NCBI GenBank assembly: GCA_035626475.1
Contig: DASPNP010000035.1
Location: 1 to 64,000, forward strand
Source: DASPKT01 sp035626475
GTDB lineage: Bacteria > Pseudomonadota > Alphaproteobacteria > Azospirillales > Azospirillaceae
Length of the DNA stretch: 64,000 bases
Direction of reading: 5' to 3'
Shown here: one piece after another, positions 14,808 to 25,000 of the stretch
How the letters are laid out: every line of letters starts with the position of its first letter
Numbering within the stretch: position 1 is the first letter of the stretch
Notes under the pieces: model-generated
What the model was told of the DNA's origin: nothing
The model's database searches: none
Seen by the model: the letters and a program-made list of their open reading frames with translations, nothing else
Program-made: the position numbers and the translations under genes

Positions 14808-16732
14808 GGTTCCTGCTCCGTCCCCTCGCCCTCGGTCCGGCCGGCCGCCGGCAGCTCCACCCAGAAGCGGCTCCCCTCCCCAACAGCGCTTTCCAGCCCC
14901 AGGGTCCCGCCCATCCGCTCCACCGCCTTGCGGACGATGGCGAGGCCGATGCCGGTGCCGGGATAGGCCGTCCGCGCGTGCAGCCGCTCGAACACGTTGA
15001 AGATGCGGTCCCGGTGGTCCGGCGCGATGCCGATCCCGTTGTCCTCGACCCAGAGCCGCACCCGCTCCCCCGGCAGCGTCTCTGCCCGGAGGCGGATCAG
15101 CGGCGCCGTGCCGGGCGCCACGAACTTGGCCGCGTTGCCCAGCAGATTGTCGATCACCTGCCGGAGCGCCGCCGCGTTGGCGCGCACCGGGGGCAGCGGC
15201 TCCAGGACCTCGATCCGGCCCGGCGGCGGCAGGGTGGCTGACAGGTCGGCGACGCTCCGGGCCGCCAGTGCCGCCAGCGAGACCGGCCGCAGCTCCAGTT
15301 CGTTCTGGGTCAGGCGGCTGTAGGCCAGCAGGTCGTTGATCAGCTCCTCCATCGCATGGGCCGCCGACCGGATGCGGTCGGCATAGCGTCGGCCCTCGGG
15401 CGGCAGGGCGTCGGCATGGTCCTCCACCAGCGCCGTGGCGAAGCCCTCCATGGCGCGCAGCGGCGCCCGCAGGTCGTGGCTGACGGAGTAGGCGAAGGCC
15501 TCCAGCTCGGCATTGACCTCGGCCAGCCGGCGGGTGCGCTCCTCGACCCGCACCTCCAGCGTCCGGGTCAGCTCGGCCAGCGACCGCTCGGCCCGCCTGG
15601 CCTCGGTGATGTCGAGCACGGCGCCGACATGGCGCACCGGCCGCCGCTCCCCGCCCTCCCCGGCGAAGAAGGTGCGGGCCAGGGCGTTGACCCAGCGCTC
15701 CTCCCCGCATGGCCAGACGACGCGGTAGACGGCCCGCAGCATGCCGTCGCCCGCCGGGTCCATGCTGCGGGCGACGAGGCCCAGCAGCATCTCCCGGTCC
15801 TCGGGATGGATGGCGGCGTTGATCCGCTCGGCGGTGATGGCGGCACCCGGCTCCACGCCGAGGATGTGGTAGGTCTCGGGCGTCCAGACATGGTGGTCGG
15901 CCGTCACGTCCCAGTCGAAGATGCCAAGACCCGCGACCTCCAGCGCGACCCGCAGCCGCTCGGCCGTCTCCTCCAGGCGCCGCATCGCCTGGTCGCGCTC
16001 GCCCATGAAGCGCCGCCGCTCCTCACGCAGGCGGCGGGTCAGCAGCATGGCGGCCCAGCCCAGCGCCAGGAAGGCGATGAGGGTCGTGGCCGCGGCCAGC
16101 AGCGAGGCCCTGTCTGACTGGCGGTCGAGATTGCCCACGCGCTGCGCCAGGCGCCCGTCCTCCAGCCGGCGGATGCCCTCCACCCGGGCGCGGATCTCGT
16201 CCATCAGCCGCTTGCCCTCGCCGCCGCGCAGGATGGCCAGCGCCTGGTCGCGGTCGCCGGCGGCGGCGAGCTCGACCGTCCGGTTCAGCTCGTCCAGCTT
16301 CTCCTCGATCAGCCGTCGCAGGCGCTCGACATCGGCCGCCGGCACCTCGAACGAAGCGGCGCGGCGGGTGAAGTCCGTCATCAGCGCCCGGGTCTGCTCC
16401 TGGCCGTTGCGGAACGGCACAAGATAGCGGTCCTCGCCCGCCAGCAGATAGCCGCGCTGGCCGGTCTCGGCATCCTTGACGGCGGAGAACATGCGCTCGG
16501 TCAGCAGCAGGAAGTCGGCGGTGGTCCGGGTCTCCCCCTGCGCCGCCCGCAGCCGGTCCAGCGCCTCTCCCAGCAGCAGCGCCACCCCCACGGCCAGCAG
16601 GAACGCCGTCCAGATGGCGACCAGGCCGAGCCGCCCGGCCGCCTGCGGGCCGGGGGGCGCCGTCGCCGTCCTGTCCTCACCGGGCATGCCGCGCCCCTCC
16701 CGATCCCCCGCTCCCGGAGCCGCGCCGCTCAT
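14804..16732 (-). CDS. CHASE3-PAS histidine kinase
   Basis: Encodes 642 residues. TM1 is at ~35-57; the periplasmic loop (~58-205) carries the CHASE3 hallmark DAETGQRGYLLAGEDRYL; TM2 at ~210-232; a PAS/PAC domain ~270-385 (LGIFDWDVTADHHVWTPE ... VGAVLDITEARRAE); a coiled coil; HisKA with the SVSHDLRAPLRAMEGF box; and HATPase with DNGIGIA and GTGIGLAIVRK. An inner-membrane sensor whose signal is unknown. Its start overlaps the stop of the upstream kinase as ATGA, and its own stop overlaps the next receiver as ATGA, so the three products are likely made in fixed ratio. Confidence 0.93.
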   Translation of the reverse strand: MSGAAPGAGDREGRGMPGEDRTATAPPGPQAAGRLGLVAIWTAFLLAVGVALLLGEALDRLRAAQGETRTTADFLLLTERMFSAVKDAETGQRGYLLAGEDRYLVPFRNGQEQTRALMTDFTRRAASFEVPAADVERLRRLIEEKLDELNRTVELAAAGDRDQALAILRGGEGKRLMDEIRARVEGIRRLEDGRLAQRVGNLDRQSDRASLLAAATTLIAFLALGWAAMLLTRRLREERRRFMGERDQAMRRLEETAERLRVALEVAGLGIFDWDVTADHHVWTPETYHILGVEPGAAITAERINAAIHPEDREMLLGLVARSMDPAGDGMLRAVYRVVWPCGEERWVNALARTFFAGEGGERRPVRHVGAVLDITEARRAERSLAELTRTLEVRVEERTRRLAEVNAELEAFAYSVSHDLRAPLRAMEGFATALVEDHADALPPEGRRYADRIRSAAHAMEELINDLLAYSRLTQNELELRPVSLAALAARSVADLSATLPPPGRIEVLEPLPPVRANAAALRQVIDNLLGNAAKFVAPGTAPLIRLRAETLPGERVRLWVEDNGIGIAPDHRDRIFNVFERLHARTAYPGTGIGLAIVRKAVERMGGTLGLESAVGEGSRFWVELPAAGRTEGEGTEQEP

Positions 16733-18702
16733 GCCGCGGGGAGCTCCACCCAGAAGACGCTGCCGCCGCCCGGCCGTTCCCCGACGCCGACGCTGCCGCC
16801 CATGCGCTCCACGCCCTTGCGGACGATGGCGAGGCCGATGCCGGTGCCGGGGTACTCGCTCATGGCGTGCAGGCGCAGGAAGACGTCGAAGACGCGCTCG
16901 CGGTGCTCGGGCGCGATGCCGATGCCATTGTCCTCCACCAGCAGCCGCACGCGGCCGTCCGCCGCCTCCGCCCGGACCCGCACCTCGGGCACCGTTCCCG
17001 GGGCGACGAACTTGACCGCGTTGGACAGCAGGTTCGCCAGCGCCTGCACCAGCACCGCCCGGTTCGCCCGCACCACCGGCAAGGGCTCCTCGACCGTGAA
17101 GCGCGCGGCGGCGAGCGGCTCGGCGATCTGCTGCCGCGCCTCCCGGAGCGCCTGGTCGAGCTCCACCCGGTCCGAATGCAGCTCCTCGCGGGCCAGGCGG
17201 CTGTAGTCCAGCAGGTCGCGGATCAGCCGGTCCATGCGGGTGGCGGCGGCGGCGATGCGGTTGAGATAGCCCCGGCCCTCCGCATCCAGCCGGTCGCCGT
17301 AATCCTCGAGCAGCACGGCGCTGAACCCCTCCATGGCGCGCAGCGGCGCCCGCAGATCGTGGCTGACGCTGTAGGCGAAGCGCTCCAGCTCCTCGTTGGC
17401 GGCGCGCAGCTGCCGGGTGCGCTCGGCCACGCGCGCCTCCAGCGTGCGGTTCAGCTCCAGCACCTCCCGCTCCGCCGCCTTGCGCTCGCCGATGTCCTGG
17501 ACCACGACGATGAAATGCTCGGGCCCGCCGGTCGCGTCACGCTCCAGGGCGACCGTCAGCGCCACCCAGACCGGGGCGCCGTCCTTGCGCACATAGCGCT
17601 TCTCGATCTGGTAGGTGCCGATGTCGCCCGCTTTCAGCCGGCGCCCCTGGTCCTTGTCGGGGCCGCGGTCCTCGGGATGGGTGATGTCCCAGGTCTCCAT
17701 CGCCAGCATCTCGTCCCGGCCGTAGCCGAGCATGCGGCAGAGCGTCTCGTTCACCCGGAGGAAGCGGCCCATCGGGTCGATCAGGGCCACGCCGACGGCG
17801 GCATGCTCGAAGACACCGCGGTAGCGCCGCGCGCCCTCGCGCAGCTCCCCGGCCGCCCGGGACAGCCGCTGCGCCCGCTCCATGGCCAGCAGGCCGGCGC
17901 GCAGGGCGATGCCCAGCAGCAGTGACAGACCGGCGCTGACCGCCAGCACGATCTCCGGCAGCACCGTGGTCCGGCCCGGCCCGGCGGGCGCGTGCAGCCC
18001 CACCGTCCAGGCGAGCCCGGCGACCTCGAGCGGCAGCTCCACCTCGGGCGGCCGGGCCATGGCGCGGCCATAGACCCGGGTCCCCCCGGCCGTGACCTCC
18101 AGCGCGTAGCCGGCGGCGATGTTGCCCAGGATGCGCTCCGTCATGGCGGCCAGGTCGATGGCGCCGTAGACGAAGCCGTCATCCTCGCCGCCGGCAGGAA
18201 CCGGGACCGCGACCAGCATGCCGGTGCCGCCCTGCACCAGGGGGATGGGCGGCGACGCGGCGGCTCGGCGGGTCTTGCGCGCCCGGGCGTAGATGGCGGC
18301 GCGCACCGGTTCGCGGTTCACGTCCAACCCGAGCACCGCCTCGTTGCCGGCCAGGGGGCTGACCCAGCGCACCACCAGGTCGGGACCGACCCAGCCGATG
18401 GCCCGGAACGCCGGGAAGCTCTCCCGGGTCGAGGCCGCTTCGATCTCGAACTCCTCGCGTGAGCGCCGGCCGCGCAACTCCCACCGCCGGGCGATGCGCT
18501 GCAGCACGGCGATCCGTTCCCGCAGGCCGGCCTCCAGCGCCCGGCGCGCCGCCTGCGCCTCGGCCTCCATGATGCGGGACAGCTGCGCGGTTTCCGCCTG
18601 CCGTAGCGCCTGCCAGAAGACGACCGACACGCCCAGGGCGACCAGCGCCGCGGCCAGCGGCAGCCAGCGGCTCAGGACGGAGAGCCGGAGAGGGGCCGTC
18701 AT
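16729..18702 (-). CDS. CHASE-like-sensor PAS histidine kinase
   Basis: Encodes 657 residues from ATG 18702. TM1 ~10-30, a ~230-residue periplasmic domain of CHASE type (ESFPAFRAIGWVGPDLVVRWVSPLAGNE), TM2 ~250-272, PAS ~295-415 (GVFEHAAVGVALIDPMGRFLR ... VVVQDIGERKAAE), HisKA with SVSHDLRAPLRAMEGF and HATPase with DNGIGIA and GTGIGLAIVRKGVERMGG. The longer open frame to 18825 adds 41 residues without hydrophobic or domain character, so the internal ATG at the membrane anchor was preferred. First gene of the kinase-kinase-receiver operon and divergent from the giant adhesin gene, whose expression or export it may control. Confidence 0.92.
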   Translation of the reverse strand: MTAPLRLSVLSRWLPLAAALVALGVSVVFWQALRQAETAQLSRIMEAEAQAARRALEAGLRERIAVLQRIARRWELRGRRSREEFEIEAASTRESFPAFRAIGWVGPDLVVRWVSPLAGNEAVLGLDVNREPVRAAIYARARKTRRAAASPPIPLVQGGTGMLVAVPVPAGGEDDGFVYGAIDLAAMTERILGNIAAGYALEVTAGGTRVYGRAMARPPEVELPLEVAGLAWTVGLHAPAGPGRTTVLPEIVLAVSAGLSLLLGIALRAGLLAMERAQRLSRAAGELREGARRYRGVFEHAAVGVALIDPMGRFLRVNETLCRMLGYGRDEMLAMETWDITHPEDRGPDKDQGRRLKAGDIGTYQIEKRYVRKDGAPVWVALTVALERDATGGPEHFIVVVQDIGERKAAEREVLELNRTLEARVAERTRQLRAANEELERFAYSVSHDLRAPLRAMEGFSAVLLEDYGDRLDAEGRGYLNRIAAAATRMDRLIRDLLDYSRLAREELHSDRVELDQALREARQQIAEPLAAARFTVEEPLPVVRANRAVLVQALANLLSNAVKFVAPGTVPEVRVRAEAADGRVRLLVEDNGIGIAPEHRERVFDVFLRLHAMSEYPGTGIGLAIVRKGVERMGGSVGVGERPGGGSVFWVELPAA

Positions 18703-18930
18703 CGCGGCTCTCGGCGGCTGGACGGGGGCATCGGCGGAACGGGACGGGACATCTGCTGGGCCGCGGAACCGGGTTGTCTCAGGGACAACGACTCCATCCC
18801 CGGATCGGTTCGGCGGGCTAAGCAATTCTGGCGGAAGACTGCATTCCCAGCGTCACACGTGGAAGGAGGCGCCGCCATTTTCCTGTAGCGGCAAGTGCTT
18901 AGGCTCACCAAAGGCCTATCCTATCCGTCG

Positions 18931-18943
18931 GGGTAGACTACCC
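18931..18943. promoter_or_regulatory. 13-bp perfect palindrome in the kinase/adhesin intergenic region
   Basis: GGGTAG-A-CTACCC is a perfect inverted repeat with a 1-nt centre, followed by the AT-rich stretch ATAAATTAACAATC. It lies in the 354-bp divergent region 18703-19056, upstream of the adhesin, in a position suited to a dimeric regulator. Confidence 0.45.
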
Positions 18944-18976
18944 ATAAATTAACAATCTGTTAGTCATGGAGGCCTA

Positions 18977-18990
18977 GAGGTGATCACCTC
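18977..18990. promoter_or_regulatory. 14-bp perfect palindrome upstream of the adhesin gene
   Basis: GAGGTGATCACCTC is fully self-complementary and lies 17 nt before the leader ORF at 19007. Together with the palindrome at 18931 it is the only dyad of this quality in 18703-19056, the divergent region between the sensor operon and the adhesin. The binding protein is unknown. Confidence 0.45.
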
Positions 18991-19006
18991 AAGCCGAAAG
19001 CCCGCC

Positions 19007-19060
19007 ATGACCGATATCCCCCGGAACCTTGCCCGCTTCTTCCTCCGGGTGACGCCATGA
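19007..19060 (+). CDS. possible 17-residue leader ORF overlapping the adhesin start
   Basis: ATG 19007 opens a 17-codon frame (MTDIPRNLARFFLRVTP) whose TGA (19058-19060) overlaps the adhesin ATG (19057-19059) as ATGA. The adhesin itself has only a poor Shine-Dalgarno (GGGTGACGCC), so coupling through this leader would explain its initiation. The leader's own site is weak (GAAAG). Proposed from layout alone. Confidence 0.3.
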   Translation: MTDIPRNLARFFLRVTP

Positions 19061-22000
19061 GCGGCGGCGGAAAGGGCAGCCGCACCCGGGGCGGCAAGCC
19101 GTCCAGGCGCCTGGTCCTTGAGCCCCGGATGATGTTCGACGCGGCGGCGGTCACCACGGCCGCCACGCTGGCCGACGACCATGCCGACGCCGCGCCGGCG
19201 ACCGCGCACCGGGACGCCGGCGCCGACGCGTCGCGGGATGCCGCGCCCGACCACGCGGCACCCGCCGCCCTGGCGCAGGTGCCGGCGCCCGAGGCGCCGC
19301 GCGCCATCCTTTTCGTCGATGCCGGCGTGCCCGGTCGGGACATGCTGACGTCGGGCCTGGCGCCGGACGTGGAGCTGGTGGTCCTGGACCCGTCGAGGGA
19401 CGGGCTGGCGCAAATCACCGCGACCCTGGCCGGCCGCGACGGCGTGCAGTCGGTCCACATCGTCAGCCATGGCGAGCCCGGGGCGCTGGTCCTGGGCAGC
19501 ACGCGCGTGTCTCAGTCGGTGCTGACGGCCAACGCCGACGCCATCGCCGGCTGGCGCGACGCGCTGTCCGACGGCGCTGACATCCTGCTCTATGGCTGCG
19601 ACGTGGGCGCCGGCGAGGCGGGCGCCGCCTTCGTGGCGCAGCTGGCCGACCTCACCGGCACCGACGTGGCCGCCTCCACCGACGCCACCGGTGCCGCGGC
19701 GCTGGGCGGCGACTGGGTGCTGGAGCTGAAGTCGGGTGCGGTCGAGAGCGACCTGGCGCTCTCATCGGCCGCCATCGAGGCCTATGACCGGCTGCTGGCG
19801 CCGCAGCCGGCGGGCGGCGACGCCACCGTCACCACGACGGCCGGCGGCGCGCTGAGCATCACCGAGGATACCGGCACACCGACCGACATCCGCCTGACCG
19901 TGCCGTCGCGCGGCGCGGCGGTCGAGGTGCGCATCCTCGCGGTCACCGGCGGCACGCTCACCCGCGGCGACGGCAGCGCCATCACGCTGGGGGCCAACGG
20001 CACCACCCTGCCCCTGACCGGTGCCGGCACCAATCTGCTGGACCTGAAGTTCACGCCGGACGCCAACCGCGACACGGCCGCGACCTTCACCTACGTGCTG
20101 GTCGACCCGGCCGACAACGCGGCCGCCAACAACTCGCCCGCCAGCACGGCGACGATATCCATCACCGCCGTCAACGACGCGCCGACCCATGACGGCGCCG
20201 GCACGGTCCTGGACGTGGCGGAGGACACCGCCGCGCCGGCCGGCACCAGCGTCGCGGACCTGCTGGCGACGCTGACCGTCGTCGACACGGACACGGGTGC
20301 CCAGGGCGGCATCGCCATTACCGGCGCCGACCTCGCCAACGGCGTCTGGCAGTACTCGACCAACAGCGGCGGCAGCTGGCAGGCGATCGGCCTGCGCGAC
20401 GACACCACGGCGCTGCTGCTGTCGTCCGACGCCGCCAACCGGGTGCGCTTCGTGCCGGCGGCCGACCATAACGGCACCGCCACGCTGACCGTGCGCGCCT
20501 GGGACCGGACGGCGGGCACCTCCGGCAGCACCCATCCCATCACCGCCACGGGCGGCGACAAGGCCTTCTCCGCCGCCACCGCGACCGTGACGCAGACGGT
20601 GACGCCGGTGAACGACCGGCCGACGCTGGACACCGGCTACACGGTCCGCCTCGCCCCGACCGACGAGGACACGACGCCGACCTTCACCGTGGCCTCGCTG
20701 ATCGCCGGCCTGACGGCCAACGCCGCGCTGAAGGACCCGGACGGCACCACCGCCTTCGGCATCGCCGTCACCGCCACCGGCACCAGCGGCACCCTGTCCG
20801 GCACCTGGGAATACCGGCTGGACGGCGGCTCGCCCTGGACGGCGCTCGGCGCCGTCAGCGCCGCCGCCGCCCGCCTGCTGCCCGCCGCGGCCGAGTTGCG
20901 CTACATCCCCGCCGCCGACACCGGCGGCGAGGCGACCCTGACCTTCCATGCCTGGGACCAGGAGTCCGGCACCGGCACGCTCGACACCACCACGGGCACC
21001 GGCACCAGCCCCTTCACCGCCGCCACCGCCACGCTGAGCCAGCCGGTGACACCGGTGAACGACGCGCCGGTGATCGTCACCGCCGCCGCCACGCTGACCG
21101 AGAGGCAGACGCTGACCCTGACCGCCGCGCAGCTGGGCATCACCGACGTGGACAGTACGTCGGAGCAGCTGGTGGTGCGGCTGGAATCGCTGCCGGCCAA
21201 CATGGAGATCACGCGGCTGTTCGGCGGCGTCGACGTGCCGCTGGCGGTGGGCGGCCTCTTCAGCATGGCCGACCTCGCCGGCGGCCAGATCAAGCTGCGC
21301 TACACCGGCGCGGAGCTGACGGCCGACGCCTCGCGCAGCTTCACCTACACGGTGCGCGACGGCGCCGGCGGCGAGCTGGCCAACCAGACCTTCGCCATCA
21401 CCGTGAAGGACGTGAACGCCCAGGTCAGCGTCACCTCCACCAGCCTGACCGCGACCGAGTATCTGGCGCCGGGCGACTTCACCACCATCACCCTGACCAG
21501 CAGCGACGCCGACGGCAACGCGGCGCTGACGACCTACACGGTCAAGAGCCTGCCCAGCGCCACGGTCGGCAAGCTGGTGTTCGACGTGGGCGGCACCGGC
21601 ACCTACACCGACGTGACGGTCGGCCAGACCTTCACCCAGGCGCAGGCGACGGCGGGGCGGCTGCGCTTCGTCGGCACCGGCGCGGAGCCCACCGGCGGCA
21701 ACGCGTCGGCGAGCTTCACCGTGGACGTCACCGACGGCCACACGGTGCTGGCGCCGACGACCCAGGCCAACGTCGCCGTCACCATCGCCATCAGCCCGCG
21801 CAACGACGACCCGTCGGTGGTGCGCAACGTCGCCGCCACCGTGACGGAGGGCGGCGAGGTCGTCATCACCGACGAGACGCATCTGGACCACGCCGATCCG
21901 GACAGCGCCCGCAACCAGCTGACCTACACCATCTCCACGGCGCCGACCCGGGGCGTGCTGTACCTGAACTCGGTGCGCCTGGGCGCCGGCTCGGCGTTCC

Positions 22001-25000
22001 AGCAGATCGACATCGATGCCGGGCGCCTGAAATACGTCCATGACGGGGTGGACCCGGTCACGGCGTCCGACAGCTTCGGCTACACGCTGCGCGACGGCAG
22101 CGGCGCCGCCCTGCCCGGCACCTTCACCATCAACGTCACGCCGGTGGACGACGCGCCGACGTTGCGGACGCGCACCGTCTACATCAACGCGGCCAATCTC
22201 GGCACCGACACCGCGACCGTCACCGCCGGCAACCTGCAGGGCGAGGACGTGGACACGGCGGCCGGGGCGCTGGTCTACGACATCTCCGCCGCCAGCCTGC
22301 CGCCGAACACCCAGTTCCACAAGGGCGGCTCCCCGGTCCTGACCTTCACCCAGGCCGACATCAATGCCGGGCTGGTGACGCTGGTCCATACCGGCGACCT
22401 GGATTTCGGCAACTACACCGTCAACCTGACGCTGAAGGACGCCACCACCACGGTGAACGGCACGCTGACCGTGTCGCTCACCATCGGCGGCGGCGGCCCC
22501 GGCAACGAGGACCCGACGCTGAAGGTCAACCGGCCGCTGGTGACGGCGGAGGGCAGCGGCGGCACCGTCATCGGCACGACGCTGCTGCAGTCGACCGATC
22601 CCGAGCAGGGCGCGGCCGCGCTGACCTACACGATCGGGACGGCGCCGGGCCACGGCGACCTGTATCTGGGCGCGACGAAGCTGACGGCGGGCGGGACCTT
22701 CACCCAGGACGATCTGGACAAGGGCCAGGTCTCCTTCACCCATGACGGGACGGAGCCGGTCGGCGCCGCGGCCGGCACGACCTTCACCTTCACCGTGACC
22801 GACGGTGCCGGCGGCAGCACCGGCACCAAGACCTTCACCATCGACTTCACGCCGGTGAACGACGCGCCGACCCTGGTCGCGAACGGCGGGCTGGCGGTGT
22901 CCGAGCACGACACCGACGCCACGGACGATGGCGACGCGGCGACCCTGGCGGACCAGGCGAACGCGGTGCTGCTGAACACCGGTCTGCTCGGCTCCAACCT
23001 GCTGCAGTACGCGGACCCCGACACGACCGACCCGCAGCAGCTGGTCTATGTGCTGGTCTCCACCCCCGGCGGCGGCACGGTCAGCCGCCTGACCGGTTCG
23101 ACCTGGGAGGCGCTGGGCGTCGGCGGCCGCTTCTCGGTCGACGAGGTGCAGAGCGGCAAGGTCGCCTATTTCCACAATCCCGACAGCGAGCCCGACGCGG
23201 CGGCCGACCAGTTCCAGGTCCGCCTCACCGACGGCGGCACGCTGGGCGGCGGCGGCGAGGCGACCAGCGGCACCGTCACGATCAACGTGACGGTCGCCCC
23301 GGTGAACGACGCGCCCCAGGCCAGCGGCGGCGGCTTCACCCTGGCGGAGGGCGGCACGCATGTGCTGACCACGGGCCAGCTCGGCGCGTCGGACAGCGAC
23401 AACGCCACCTCCGCCCTGACCTACCGCCTGACCCAGCTGCCGACGCGCGGCACGGTGGAGATCGACGCCGGCGGCGGCTTCGCCGCCGTCACGGCCGGCC
23501 AGCTCGGCACGGCGGCGGCGGAGTTCACCCAGGCCATGATCACGGGCGGCAAGCTCCGCTACATCCATGACGGCACGGAGAACTTCACCGACAGCCTGAA
23601 ATTCGCGGTCAAGGACCCGGGTGGCCTGGACTCCGGCGCGGCGACGGTGACCGTCACCATCCGCCCGGACAACGACGCGCCGACCATCACCGTCAACACC
23701 GGCATCGGCCCGACCCAGGGCTACGAGGGCGAGGTGACGACCATCACCGCCGCCCTGCTGGACGTGGACGACACGGACAATACCGGCACGCAGGTCCAGC
23801 TGCGCATCACCCAGGCCACCACCGTCGGCAAGCTGTTCATCGACAATGGCGGCAACGAGGTGACGCTGGGCGTCGGCTCGGTCTTCACCGAGACGCAGCT
23901 GAAGGCCGGCCTGCTGAAGTACCGGCATGACGGCAACGAGATCCATGCCGACAGCTTCAAGTTCACCGTGTCGGACGGCAGCGGCGACGGCGAGCCGACC
24001 GGTACCTTCGCCATCACTGTCGGCGCGGTGAACGACAGCCCGGTGCTGACCGTGCCGACGGCGAAGACCGTGGACGAGGACGCCTCCCTCGCCATCACCG
24101 GCATCAGCATCGCCGACGTGGACGTGGCGTCGGCCACCATGACCGCCACCCTCACCGTGCTGCAGGGCACGCTGACCGTGAACACCGGCGTCCCCGGCGG
24201 CGTGACCGGCGGGCAGGTCGGCAACAACGGCACGGCGACCGTCACCGTCACCGGCACCCGGGCCGAGATCAACGCGACCCTGGCGCATGCGACCGGCCTG
24301 ACCTATGCCGGCACGGCCGAGTACAACGGCGCCGACACGCTGACCGTCACCGTTTCGGACGGCGGCACCGGGCAGGGCCGCGATCCGGGCGACGGCGGCA
24401 ACCCCGCGATCCTGAACACGAAGAACAGCGGCGACACCACCAGCCAGCAGGACAGCAAGACGGTGGCGATCACGGTGCGCGCCCTCAACGACGCGCCGTC
24501 CGCCACCTACAATGGCGGCAACCTGACCGGCGGCGGCGCGGCGACGGTGGACGAGGACACGACCCTGTCCCTGTCCGACATCACCGTCTTCGATCCCGAC
24601 ATCAACCGGAACGAGACCAACGGCACCAATGACGGGCTGATGCAGGTCACGCTCGCCGCCACCAGCGGCCAGGTCTGGCTCGCTTCCGCGGCCGGCGTCA
24701 CCGGCACGGCGCTGACCACGCCCGCCGCCAGCATCGTGGTGACCGGCACCAAGGCGGCGCTGGACGCGGCCCTGTCCGGCGGCAACGTCAAGTTCAAGGG
24801 CGCGCAGGACTACAATGGCGCGGCCAGCGTCGCCATCACCGTCAGCGACCTCGCCAACGAGGGCAGCGGCGGCGCCAAGACCGTCGCGGGCACCGTCAAC
24901 GTCACCGTCACGGCGGTGAACGATGCGCCCACCGTCACCCTGCCGGCGACGCTGACGGTGAACGAGGACGCCGCCTTCACCTTCTCCGGCGCCGACAAGA

